Shown here: positions 18,101 to 25,671 of the stretch, one piece after another
Layout of the letters: every line of letters starts with the position of its first letter
How positions within the stretch are numbered: position 1 is the stretch's first letter
Assembly (NCBI RefSeq): GCF_965232525.1
Contig: NZ_OZ246980.1
Coordinates: 1,178,001-1,242,000 of the forward strand
Source: Bauldia sp965232525
GTDB taxonomy: Bacteria; Pseudomonadota; Alphaproteobacteria; Rhizobiales; Kaistiaceae
Reading direction: 5' to 3'
Length of the DNA stretch: 64,000 nt
The notes under the pieces: generated by a model
What the model was told of the DNA's origin: nothing
The model's input: the letters and a program-made list of their open reading frames with translations, nothing else
Database searches by the model: none
Program-made: the position numbers and the translations under genes

Positions 18101-19016
18101 CGAGCACGGTGCGCTCCAGCGGGAGCCGGATGTGGCGCTGCCGCCGATGCCGATCGGCGAGCATGTGGTCAACGATTATCGCTTTCTCAGCCTGTCGCTG
18201 AAGGCGCATCCGGTTTCGTTCCTGCGCCGCGACCTCGCCGCCCGGCGGATCATCACCAACGCGGCCCTGATCGATCTGGCGCTGAAGGATGAGGCAACAA
18301 GAGGCGAGGAGCATCGCAAGCGCGACCGGGAAGAGACAAGAGGCGCGGAAGGGCGGAGCCCCGACAGGGACACAAGGAATCCCGGCGAGGAGCGCTCCCG
18401 GGTCGCTGCCCGGAACAGGCTCTGGCCTGACCGAGGGGGAACAAAAATCGAAACGCCCCCTGCCCGGGATCGACCCAGGCCGGCGGTGAAACGCCGGAAG
18501 CCCGACCGCGACGGTCCGAACATCACGCGGCGACCGTGGTCCGGTCCGCCGCCCGGCCGGCGGGTCACCGTCAGCGGTTTGGTGCTGGTCCGCCAGCGAC
18601 CAGGCACCGCCAGCGGCGTTATCTTCATGACCATCGAGGACGAGACCGATATCGCCAACATCATTGTCTGGCCGAGGACCTTCGAGCGCTTTCGCCCGGT
18701 GGTGCTCGGCGCCCGGCTGGTGGCGGTCACCGGCCGGGTGCAAAGCGAAAGCAGCGTCATTCACGTGGTGGCGGAGCAGCTGGAAGACCTCACGTCGATG
18801 CTCGCTGTCCTGTCGGAAGAGGCCGCCGATCCCCGGTCGGGTGAGGTCGTTGAGGCGTTGAGCCGAGCCGATGAAGTGCGCCGGCCCCAGGTCGACATGC
18901 GCGAGAAGATCGGTCCGCGCGCGCGGTCGATCCGCTTGGCGAAAGAAACGGGGAATACTGACGCCTACGCCAAGTCGGCCGGCAAGGTCATGCCCAAGGG
19001 GCGCAACTTCCATTGA
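15144..19016 (+). CDS. dnaE2: Error-prone DNA polymerase III alpha subunit DnaE2
   Basis: A 1290-residue C-family polymerase, clearly longer than the roughly 1050-1150 usual for DnaE2. An N-terminal PHP domain (SNFCFLRGGSHPEELV) is followed by the palm with the acidic pair in PDIDVDFE (D447 and D449), then EFGDYGFPESHAASFALL-type tau/beta-region motifs, helix-hairpin-helix and a C-terminal OB fold (VTVSGLVLVRQRPGTASGVI, ETDIANIIVWPRTFERF). It carries out translesion synthesis as the replicase of the ImuA-ImuB mutasome. The gene starts 28 bases after imuB and belongs to the same SOS transcript. Two in-frame insertions, at residues about 138-203 and about 1049-1134, explain the extra length. 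Confidence 0.95.
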   Translation: MTAYAELAVTSNFCFLRGGSHPEELVPAAVKLGLAGIAFADRNSLAGVVRGHVAAKEAGMPYAVGCRLVFRDGTPDILAWPTDRNAYGRLCRLLTTGNRRAEKGDCHLDLADLLEWGEGLILGVMPDYGTALQSASLMVDERGAALFTAHSREGGNPGHVRMPLAKTGSSLSRERAVEGFAKPPFERSGGDRKHLSVVPERPNNPLAITLAILVDAFPRNVRLMVRRQYGPGDHRQLAALARLARRYSVPLMATNDVLYHIAERRPLQDVITCIREHKTLATAGRLLEANAERYLKDAAEMARLFADYPEAVAETRAVFQRLGFSLDELKYQYPDEPTGDAATPQEALEQLTEAGLATRYPGGVPRKVRDLVAHELKLIAELKYAPYFLTVHDIMRYAQEQEILAQGRGSAANSAVCYVLGITEVDPERVDLLFERFVSAERNEPPDIDVDFEHERREEVMQYIYEKYGRHRAGLAATVITYRTRSAVREVGKVFGLSEDTIGALSGTIWGWSNNGVRDADIRRIGLDPEERTMHQVMVLSEQLIGFPRHLSQHVGGFVMTRDRLDEMVPVMNAAMEDRTNVEWDKDDLDALNMLKVDVLALGMLSCIRRAFDFMERHYGERPTLASIPDKDQAVYRMLGRADSLGVFQVESRAQMSMLPRLKPANFYDLVIEVAIVRPGPIQGDMVHPYLRRRQGLETVNYPKPRHGDKNELKQVLGRTLGVPLFQEQAMKIAIVAAGFTPGEADRLRRAMATFRRVGTIGTFQKKMVEGMTARGYERDFAERCFRQIEGFGDYGFPESHAASFALLVYASSWLKCHYPDVFCAALLNAQPMGFYAPAQIVRDAARHGVTIRPPDINFSDWDSTLEPEEGQPTDRIRTRVHAAHADQRDDIRSAHAVRLGLRQIKGIKEEDAEALMKARGAGFDSVRDLWLRSGLSRAAIERLADADAFRSLGLDRRDALWAARGLGSTAAADRPGGRLPLFDVAEHGALQREPDVALPPMPIGEHVVNDYRFLSLSLKAHPVSFLRRDLAARRIITNAALIDLALKDEATRGEEHRKRDREETRGAEGRSPDRDTRNPGEERSRVAARNRLWPDRGGTKIETPPARDRPRPAVKRRKPDRDGPNITRRPWSGPPPGRRVTVSGLVLVRQRPGTASGVIFMTIEDETDIANIIVWPRTFERFRPVVLGARLVAVTGRVQSESSVIHVVAEQLEDLTSMLAVLSEEAADPRSGEVVEALSRADEVRRPQVDMREKIGPRARSIRLAKETGNTDAYAKSAGKVMPKGRNFH
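15581..15677 (+). repeat. Palindromic repeat element inside dnaE2
   Basis: Two 35-base arms (15581-15615 and 15643-15677) match each other as an inverted repeat at 29 of 35 positions around a 27-base loop. Each arm contains the core TTCCCGCGAA. Translated it gives HSREGGNPG, a signature of interspersed palindromic repeats widespread in alphaproteobacterial genomes, normally intergenic. Here it lies in frame inside the N-terminal part of dnaE2. A second small C/G-rich hairpin follows at 15690-15712. Confidence 0.8.
18290..18545 (+). repeat. Arginine-rich in-frame insertion in dnaE2
   Basis: About 85 codons separate RRIITNAALIDLAL from the OB-fold strand GRRVTVSGLVLV, which are much closer together in typical DnaE2. 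The insert is rich in R, E, P and G (EETRGAEGRSPDRDTRNPGE) with no predicted core. It looks like translated repeat DNA. The boundaries are approximate. Confidence 0.45.
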
Positions 19017-19110
19017 CGCTGTATGCGTGGTGCGGCCACTGGCGTCGCGGAGCGGCGTGGGATAAGCCCGCCCCGACCCCCTGAACGCCCGTTCGAATCG
19101 AAAACCCTGT

Positions 19111-19941
19111 ATGAAACTCCGCCTGTCTGACGAGACCGCCGATTTCCTCACCGACGACGGTGCGCACGCCGGCACGTACACGTTCGCCGATCCAGTCAAA
19201 CCGTCGCTCCATCCACTCATCACTCTGGCTGGACATGTCATCACTCTCAGTCTCCCGCACGACCACCCCCATCACCGCGGCGTTTGGTATGGCCTGTCGG
19301 CTGCGGACATCAACTTCTGGGAGGAGCGGCCGGTCCGCCCCGGCGAGGCGGTCGGCATCCAGACTCATGAGGGTTTCGACAGCCTGACTGAGGTCGGCGC
19401 CTCTATCGGCTTCGTTCAGTCTCTGGTCTGGACGGCCGAGGATGGCAGCCTGCCGACGTTCCGCGAGGAGCGGCGCCTCGCCTGCCGGTTCGATGCCACC
19501 CGGCCGGTCTTCGTCTGGTCATGGCAAAGCCGTCTCGAGGCGCTGCGCGACGTCACCCTGATCGTCAGCCACTGGGCTCACGAGACGGCCGACGGTCGTC
19601 GGATCAACTATCACGGCCTCGGTGTCCGCTTCCGACGCGACTTCGGTTGCGTGTTCCGTGGCACGACACTCTATGTCGACGGGCATGAGATGTCGTTCGC
19701 CGACGCGCTTGGCATGGTGCCGCAAGCGGTCACCTTCCGCGGTACGATCGACGGGTTCGCCGAGCCGCCGACGGCTGGGCTCACCATTCGCCAGCGCCAG
19801 CCCTATGCGTTGTTTGCGGTCAGTGAGCCGTTCCCGCTCGTCTGCCTCGGCCCCAGTAACGCTGGCGAAATCCGACTGGCCGCGGGCGATGTTCTCGATA
19901 ATGTGTATGAATTCGACGTCTTCGATGGTGCGGTTGGCTGA
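19111..19941 (+). CDS. DUF6807 (PmoA-like) family protein
   Basis: A 276-residue beta-rich protein with the family hallmarks HPHHRGVWYGL (DHPHHRG) and INFWEE in the N-terminal third, and a C-terminal VCLGPSNAGEI. Members often sit in carbohydrate-utilisation clusters and have been labelled 'methane oxygenase PmoA' in databases; they lack evidence of being methane monooxygenase, and I treat the function as unknown. It starts 94 bases after dnaE2, without a clear Shine-Dalgarno site, and faces the convergent Rieske-TPP gene. Confidence 0.8.
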   Translation: MKLRLSDETADFLTDDGAHAGTYTFADPVKPSLHPLITLAGHVITLSLPHDHPHHRGVWYGLSAADINFWEERPVRPGEAVGIQTHEGFDSLTEVGASIGFVQSLVWTAEDGSLPTFREERRLACRFDATRPVFVWSWQSRLEALRDVTLIVSHWAHETADGRRINYHGLGVRFRRDFGCVFRGTTLYVDGHEMSFADALGMVPQAVTFRGTIDGFAEPPTAGLTIRQRQPYALFAVSEPFPLVCLGPSNAGEIRLAAGDVLDNVYEFDVFDGAVG

Positions 19942-20134
19942 TATCGATCATGATGACACTTTCGGCTTATCCGGCCTACGGCGCGCCCGCCATGCCGACC
20001 CGTACAAGGCCGAATGCCGGCAGATGCCGACTGGCCGCTTTCCTTGGAAAGGGGAGATTGGAGGGGATCGGAACCATGTCGGCGCGTCTCTCGAAACACG
20101 CAGGCAGGATGACGATGTCTCTGGACGACCGCCG

Positions 20135-22105
20135 CTAAACCAGCTGCGCGTCGGTCATGATCTCGACCAGCGACGGGCCCGGAAAGCCCAGCGCCTCGAC
20201 AAGTGCCTCGCGCAGATCCGCCACATCGGTAACCCTGCGGCCATGGCCGCCGCAGAGCCGGGCGAAGGTGGCGAAGGACGGGTTGTGCAGTCCGGTCTCC
20301 CAGGTCTCCCACGCGCCGGTGCGCTGCTCCTTGGAGATCTTGCCGAGCTCGTTGTTGTTGAGGAGTACGTGGGTGATGTTCATGCCGTATTTGACTGCGG
20401 TGGTGAACTCCATGCCGTACTGGCCGAAACCGCCATCGCCGGAAATCGACACCACTTTGCGATCAGCGTACTCGGGAAAGTCTTGGGTAGCTGACCAGGC
20501 GCCGAGTGCAGCCGGAAAGGCGAAGCCGATCGAGCCAAGATAACCCGACATCAGCACCCGCTGCCCCTCGGTCTCGAAATAGCGGCCGAACGAGTAGGTG
20601 TTATTGCCGACGTCGACGGCAATGATGGCGTCGTCGGGGATCAGGTCGGTCATCGCCTCGAAGACGATCGCCGAGTTGATGCCCTGGCCGTGGTCGTCGG
20701 CGGTCCGGCGCTTCTTCTCTGCCCGCCAGGCGGCCCAGCGATCGGCAAGGTCGGCGATCTGGTCAGGCTTGCCATCATGGCCCGGTGCCGCTGCGGTGAT
20801 AGCCCGGCAAAATTCACCGATCTCGCTCCAGATCGGCAGGGTCACGGCATGAAAACGACCGAGCTGCATCCGCTCGAAATCGACCTGGATGATCGGCTTG
20901 TAGGGCGCGATACCGGTGTGGTTGGAGAACGAGGTACCGAGGCAGATAAGCAGGTCCGCTTCGTTCATGAACCAGCTGGCGATCGGCGTGCCGGACCGGC
21001 CAAGCACACCGGCGGCGTTCGGGTGACTGTCCGGGATGATTCCCTTGCCCTTGAAGGTGGTGAGTACCGGTGCGCCGAGCCGCTCGGCCATGGCGATCAG
21101 ACCGGCGCGAGCCTCGAGCGCGCCGTAGCCGAGCACCACCACCGGCCGTTCCGCCTTGGCAATCAGATCGAGCGCGGCTTCGATGTCCGCGTCCGACGGT
21201 TTCACCGTCGCGCGCCCCATGCGCCCTTCCGGTCCCTTGGGTTTGGCGTCGGAGGGCGGGGTCTGGACGTCGTCGGGAAAGATGAGATGGGCGACGTCGC
21301 GCTCGACCAGCGCGGTCTTGCAGGCGAGGGCGGCGAGTTCGGTGTGGTTCGAGGAGGGCAGCACCGGTTGCGAGAACCGGCTCACGGCTTCGAAGGCGGA
21401 GCGCAGGTCGATGTCCTGGAAGGCGCCGGGGCCGAGGACCTGGGTCTGCACCTGGCCGGTGAGCGCCAGCACCGGCGCCCGGTCGACCTTGGCGTCCCAC
21501 AGGCCGGTCATCAGGTTGGTGGCACCCGGCCCGGCGATGGTCAGGCACGCGGCGGGTTTGCCGGTCAGTTTGCCATAGGCGGACGCGGCAAACGCGCCGG
21601 CACCCTCGTGGCGGATGCCGACATACGCCATCTCCCCATCGACGACGCGTCGGCGAATGGCGTCGGCGAGGCCGAGATTGGAGTGGCCGACCATGCCGAA
21701 GACGCGCTTGACCCCCCAGGCGACGAAGGTCTCGGCCATCGCGTCACTGATCGTGCGTTCGTGCGCTGGCTCCGGCTCGACCCCGACGAAGACAGCGCCG
21801 TTGCGGATCTCGACCGGATAGAGCGCCTGGCCGGAGTCCTCGTGGCCGCCGGGCGGCTTGCCGGTCAGCGGGTCGAAATCCCAGCCGTGCCAGGGACAGC
21901 GAATCCAGCACTTGCCTTCGGCCCCGCGCTCGATCGTCCCCTCGCCAAGGGGCCCGCCCTGATGCGGGCAATGGTTGTCCATCGCCGCCCATTGGCCGTC
22001 GAAATGAGACAGACAGATGTCCTTCGTGCGGGCGGTGACCGTCATCACCCGCCCTTCGGGGAGGTCATCCGCATCCGCTACCTGGATCCAGTCTACGTCC
22101 ATCAT
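20135..22105 (-). CDS. Fusion of a Rieske [2Fe-2S] domain to a thiamine-diphosphate enzyme
   Basis: A 656-residue protein. Residues 1-112 form a Rieske ferredoxin domain with C46-P-H48 and C70-P-W-H73. Residues about 115-656 form an acetolactate-synthase-like TPP enzyme: the N-terminal glutamate (RHEGAGAFAASAYGKLTGKP), the central domain, and the TPP/Mg motif starting GDGGFGQYGMEF and ending VLLNNNELG. Both halves keep their cofactor ligands, and the reading frame is continuous. The start has an AGGAG site. TPP enzymes of this class are decarboxylases, lyases or hydrolases; the Rieske part suggests electron transfer to or from the reaction. A TIM-barrel isomerase gene is directly upstream, an arrangement reminiscent of IolD with IolE. 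The substrate is unknown. Confidence 0.88.
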   Translation of the reverse strand: MMDVDWIQVADADDLPEGRVMTVTARTKDICLSHFDGQWAAMDNHCPHQGGPLGEGTIERGAEGKCWIRCPWHGWDFDPLTGKPPGGHEDSGQALYPVEIRNGAVFVGVEPEPAHERTISDAMAETFVAWGVKRVFGMVGHSNLGLADAIRRRVVDGEMAYVGIRHEGAGAFAASAYGKLTGKPAACLTIAGPGATNLMTGLWDAKVDRAPVLALTGQVQTQVLGPGAFQDIDLRSAFEAVSRFSQPVLPSSNHTELAALACKTALVERDVAHLIFPDDVQTPPSDAKPKGPEGRMGRATVKPSDADIEAALDLIAKAERPVVVLGYGALEARAGLIAMAERLGAPVLTTFKGKGIIPDSHPNAAGVLGRSGTPIASWFMNEADLLICLGTSFSNHTGIAPYKPIIQVDFERMQLGRFHAVTLPIWSEIGEFCRAITAAAPGHDGKPDQIADLADRWAAWRAEKKRRTADDHGQGINSAIVFEAMTDLIPDDAIIAVDVGNNTYSFGRYFETEGQRVLMSGYLGSIGFAFPAALGAWSATQDFPEYADRKVVSISGDGGFGQYGMEFTTAVKYGMNITHVLLNNNELGKISKEQRTGAWETWETGLHNPSFATFARLCGGHGRRVTDVADLREALVEALGFPGPSLVEIMTDAQLV

Positions 22106-22197
22106 TGGGCCCGCTCCTGTCAGATCATGATCATCAAGGGCAGCCTAATCGGACCCAGCCAGACTGGCGAATAACGGTTGAGTGTGAAGTGGTTTGG

Positions 22198-23043
22198 CTA
22201 GTGCACAGTGCCGCGGAGGTGGTTGCGGACGAAATCGCGTTCCCGTTCGATCGCGCCCCACTCGTCATTGTCGGCGCTTTCGTAGATGAGTGTGTGCGGC
22301 CCGTTGAAGCCCGCTTCAGACGCCACCGCCAGGCAGCGGCCGAAGTCGTCAGCGTTCATTTCGCCATCGTCCGAGAAGGCGCATTTGGCGTGGGTGTTCT
22401 CGGCGCGTACCATGATCGCGGCAAGGTCGTCGTACTTCGACGTGCCACTCCAATTGCCGAAGTCGGCAAGCAGCCCGACTTGGTCGCCGACCGCGTCCAT
22501 GATCGCGTTTACCTCGGTGGGGCCGGGGGTTGTCGCCAGCCAGTTTTCGGTGATGACGCGGACTCCGTGTCCTGCACCAAAGCGGCCGAGTTCCTTGAGG
22601 CCATTGATCGAGCGTTCAAGTACCTCCGGCGTCGGTGTTTGCTTGCCGGCGATCACCCGTGCCTTTTCGGCGCCGAGCACGGTGGCGATCTCGATCCAGT
22701 CCTCGATCCAATCCATGTCACGGTCGTGGTAGTCGGGATGGGTGATGTCGCCATCGTCGATCAGCAATGTCTGGAACGTTACCCCGGCTTCGTCGAGCGC
22801 CGCCCGCAGCTCGGTATGGAAGCCGCGATCGTGACGCGGCATGTGAAACGTGCAGATTTCCAGACGATGGATGCCGCGACGGGCGATCTCGGCCGGCAGG
22901 TCCATCAGGCTGATCGTACCCTCACCCCAAGTCGGCTCCGGTTGACCGCGGCCCGGGTTGTCCGGTGAGTCCGGGTAGCTGATGCCGAGGGTCCGGTGAA
23001 GGCTCCATGTGGAGAGCGCGAGATTGGCGGTGGGGTCGGTCAT
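22198..23043 (-). CDS. Sugar-phosphate isomerase/epimerase, TIM-barrel family
   Basis: 281 residues from the ATG at 23043, which has a GGAGA site eight bases upstream; an upstream in-frame ATG lacks this and is ignored. The AP-endonuclease-2/xylose-isomerase-like fold is seen in LEICTFHMPRHDRGF, DEAGVTFQTLLIDDGDITHPD, VRVITENWLATTPGPTEVN and GLLADFGNWSGTSK, where metal-binding acidic and histidine residues are expected. Members isomerise, epimerise or dehydrate sugars and inositols. It precedes the Rieske-TPP gene on the same strand by 92 bases and is probably cotranscribed with it. Confidence 0.82.
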   Translation of the reverse strand: MTDPTANLALSTWSLHRTLGISYPDSPDNPGRGQPEPTWGEGTISLMDLPAEIARRGIHRLEICTFHMPRHDRGFHTELRAALDEAGVTFQTLLIDDGDITHPDYHDRDMDWIEDWIEIATVLGAEKARVIAGKQTPTPEVLERSINGLKELGRFGAGHGVRVITENWLATTPGPTEVNAIMDAVGDQVGLLADFGNWSGTSKYDDLAAIMVRAENTHAKCAFSDDGEMNADDFGRCLAVASEAGFNGPHTLIYESADNDEWGAIERERDFVRNHLRGTVH

Positions 23044-23263
23044 CGATCGTCTCTCCGTTCGGAGCAGGAGGGGCGCCATCGATACTATGGCACTCGTCTC
23101 CCCGCAGCGGAAGGTGGAGACGATGAGGGTCGCCGGACCCGTGGCGTAGCAGGGCCGTTCCCAAGGCCGACAAAAAAGTAGCCGGCAAAGGCGTGGGGGC
23201 CTTCAAATCCGGCGAGGATGGGTCTATATCGGGCGCGGCTCGCGCGAGCTGGAGCATTCTTGG

Positions 23264-23340
<77 letters not shown>

Positions 23341-23437
23341 AGCTAAATACCGTCGTGTCGGCCCGGCGTCGGCGCGTGTCCGACGGCCGGCTCTTGATGC
23401 GAGCGAGCCGACGCCAAAAGGCTCAAGTGCTCAACCG

Positions 23438-24415
23438 TCATCTGCAGATCGGCAATGGCTTGAACGGTCCTTGCGGAAGGGACGCCCGCCATTCATTGAT
23501 GATGGGCTGGAGGGTTTCCTTGGGCCAGAACTGCGGTATGCCGATGGATTTCAGGCACGCGGCGTTCCAGTACAGTCCGGTGTCGGATGGAGACCTTCGA
23601 TCTTTCACCGCAGCCGCGACGGCGTCGATGTCGCCGGACTCGGGATAGATGTAGAGCGTCGTCGGGTTGTCGTGCGTCAACGCGAGAATGAAGTCGGAGT
23701 CTTCGGGTGACCAGGTTGTGCAGCCGTTGCTGCGGCCGCTGGTGTAGTTCACCATTTCTCCGTAAGGAACGAACCCCTCCTCGTCGGCATAGGGGCTTCC
23801 CGGATTCCTGAAACGACACTGCCATTTCAGGAACCGCGCCTGATGTCCGCCGATGGCCCGTTCCCTGGCATTGGCCGTGTCGCCCTCGCCATCGAACAGC
23901 AGGAAGGTGCGATGGAACGGCGTTCTCTGGCCCGAGCTGCGATAGTACCCTTTGAACGAGGTCCTCGATTCGGCGGTCACGTAGGCGCCGCCCGTGGTGA
24001 GCTTGGATCCCTCCGCGTTGCTGAAGTTCTTTGCGCATTGCCGTCCGTTGGAGAAATCGGCGCGCTGCAGTTTGCGTCCGTTGCCGTAGCCGGACGAGAT
24101 GGCGCGGAACACCCGGTCTTCCTCGCAGATGATGTAGAACCGACGCCCGACTTGGCCGTCCGACATGCTGGGTCGGGTTGCATCCATGGAAAGGTAGCAG
24201 GGATTGCGGACGGCCCCTTGGCGCGTCTTGCGTTGGTAAAGCGCGCGGGCTCTCTGCAGGACCACCGGTGCGATCTGTCCCTCGCCAGTGCCGACATGCG
24301 CGGCGAGCCAGGCCGGGATGTCCGAGGTCTGCTCGGCCGCCGATGATTGGGGCGAACCCGACAACGGGATCGCGATCAGGACCGCTAAGGCCAGAGGTAG
24401 CAATCTCAACGGCAC
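23438..24415 (-). CDS. Murein L,D-transpeptidase catalytic domain protein
   Basis: A 325-residue protein beginning with a signal peptide (PLALAVLIAIPLSGSPQSSA) from a GTG that follows AAAGGAG. It matches the YkuD_2-type family: an N-terminal region with NPCYLSMDATRPS, a middle FHRTFLLFDGEGDTAN, and the catalytic loop SGRSNGCTTWSPEDSDFI with C232. Such periplasmic enzymes form or break 3-3 cross-links or attach proteins to peptidoglycan. The gene points toward the tRNA and is probably monocistronic. Confidence 0.82.
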   Translation of the reverse strand: MPLRLLPLALAVLIAIPLSGSPQSSAAEQTSDIPAWLAAHVGTGEGQIAPVVLQRARALYQRKTRQGAVRNPCYLSMDATRPSMSDGQVGRRFYIICEEDRVFRAISSGYGNGRKLQRADFSNGRQCAKNFSNAEGSKLTTGGAYVTAESRTSFKGYYRSSGQRTPFHRTFLLFDGEGDTANARERAIGGHQARFLKWQCRFRNPGSPYADEEGFVPYGEMVNYTSGRSNGCTTWSPEDSDFILALTHDNPTTLYIYPESGDIDAVAAAVKDRRSPSDTGLYWNAACLKSIGIPQFWPKETLQPIINEWRASLPQGPFKPLPICR

Positions 24416-24716
24416 CGGCCGGTTCTCCTTTGGGTCATCTCGGCCGCCAGCCTAGTGGTTCGCCTCCGGCATATGCAACTCCATTACCAACGCCGTTCGT
24501 CGGATCCCAGACTGCCAGTGGGTTCGAATGACTCCGGCATTCGCTTGAGCGTGGCCTGCAAGGGTTGGGTATCCGCTTTCGTGGGACAACTCAGATTGTA
24601 GCACCGGCGGACCTCCCGTTTGCCCGTACGAAATGTGGTGGATCGGAACGTTGCGAAGGAACGCTGCGCCACAGGACGTGACGCAGCGTTCTTCATTCAA
24701 GGCCCAGCATGCAACC
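24416..24716. other. Intergenic region with one hairpin
   Basis: About 300 bases between two minus-strand genes. The only structure I see is the perfect stem-loop at 24659-24691. No convincing frame is present. Confidence 0.6.
24659..24691. terminator. Hairpin downstream of the 24.7 kb gene
   Basis: A perfect 10-base inverted repeat, GAACGCTGCG with CGCAGCGTTC, around a 13-base loop. It lies 26 bases after the stop of the minus-strand gene at 24717. It lacks a true U-tract on either strand, so termination or mRNA protection is inferred. Confidence 0.5.
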
Positions 24717-25433
24717 TCAGTTGGTGAGGCTCGGCTCTTTCGGCAGAGCAGCAAACAGCTGAATGTGGGCGTTATGGCCGAAATCGCCGGGCAGAACGCC
24801 ATAGGTCTTGTCGTCGCTGTGGTAGTTGACGGCAAGCCCGGCCGTGAGTTGCTGGCCAGACAACTGGATGCAGTCTTCGAAGGTCTGGTCGAAGACGGCG
24901 TTGCCATCCGCGTCGGCAAGGAACGTCGCCTGGGAGCCGTCGAGCGCGCCGATCGGTAGGTCAAAGGTGCCGATGAACGGCTCGGTCGGTGCTGCGGTCA
25001 TGAAGAAGTGCCAGAGCGTATAGACGCCATCCGGGACAAGCCCAGAGAACTCCAACTGGAGATGGCCGTGACCATCCTCGCACACATAGGTGCCCGTGCC
25101 AGCGGCGCTGAGCCAGTCGCCCATAGTCATGTTGAGCGGCACTCCTTTCGCGAAGGGGCCGGTCGCCTCGGTGTTGCCCGGATCGTGCGGGACCGGGTTT
25201 GCTGTCGTGAAGACGTCGGCGGACATGTCGATGTTATCCGGGGTGGCGCGATAGACCTCGCCATTACGATCGACAAAGACGTCCTGCTCGATCAGCCCGG
25301 CCTCGATATGGTCGACGAAGACGATCTCGTGGCGAAGCGGCTCGGCCGCAAGCGGCGTTGCCATCAGCGCAATTGTTGCCGCCGTGGCCATCAGGACGGC
25401 GTTTCCTGCAGCGTTTCGGTTTGAAGAGCTCAT
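24717..25433 (-). CDS. Exported protein of unknown function
   Basis: A 238-residue protein with a signal peptide (MATAATIALMATPLAAE). The mature part is acidic and beta-rich, with phrases such as DNIDMSADVFTTANPVPHDPG, GHLQLEFSGLVPDGVYTLWHFF and GSQATFLADADGNAVFDQTF, which suggest an immunoglobulin-like or jelly-roll extracellular domain. Two cysteines (in YVCED and EDCIQ) could form a disulfide. I do not recognise the family. The start has an AGGG site. It is divergent from the regulator-hydrolase at 25.7 kb and shares an upstream region of about 230 bases with it. Confidence 0.7.
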   Translation of the reverse strand: MSSSNRNAAGNAVLMATAATIALMATPLAAEPLRHEIVFVDHIEAGLIEQDVFVDRNGEVYRATPDNIDMSADVFTTANPVPHDPGNTEATGPFAKGVPLNMTMGDWLSAAGTGTYVCEDGHGHLQLEFSGLVPDGVYTLWHFFMTAAPTEPFIGTFDLPIGALDGSQATFLADADGNAVFDQTFEDCIQLSGQQLTAGLAVNYHSDDKTYGVLPGDFGHNAHIQLFAALPKEPSLTN

Positions 25434-25558
25434 TTGAATTTCCCTTTTTAGTCAGAGGTTTCGTGGGGGGTGTCGCGCCGTCCTTATGTGTCCGGCGCTA
25501 CATCGCCGGCGCTGTTCGGCGCCTGCGTTGGCTGGGGCATACCGCCGCGGCGCCTCGG

Positions 25559-25586
25559 GAATCTTGCGGGAGACCTCGCGAGATTC
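25559..25586. promoter_or_regulatory. Inverted repeat in a divergent promoter region
   Basis: GAATCTTGCG and CGCGAGATTC form a 10-base inverted repeat with one mismatch around an 8-base spacer, between the exported-protein gene and the winged-helix fusion gene. It may be an operator for that DNA-binding protein. This is an inference from position only. Confidence 0.35.
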
Positions 25587-25671
25587 TGGGGAATGTCTGG
25601 TGATTTCCAGGAATGGCGTTAGGTTGCCGGGTGACGTTTCGTACCGTCATCGCCAGTGACGGGCAGTGGCC

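Noticed and set aside
17580..19244. Long minus-strand frame opposite dnaE2
   Set aside because: Antisense to dnaE2 over almost its whole length, with arginine- and proline-rich composition and no domain.
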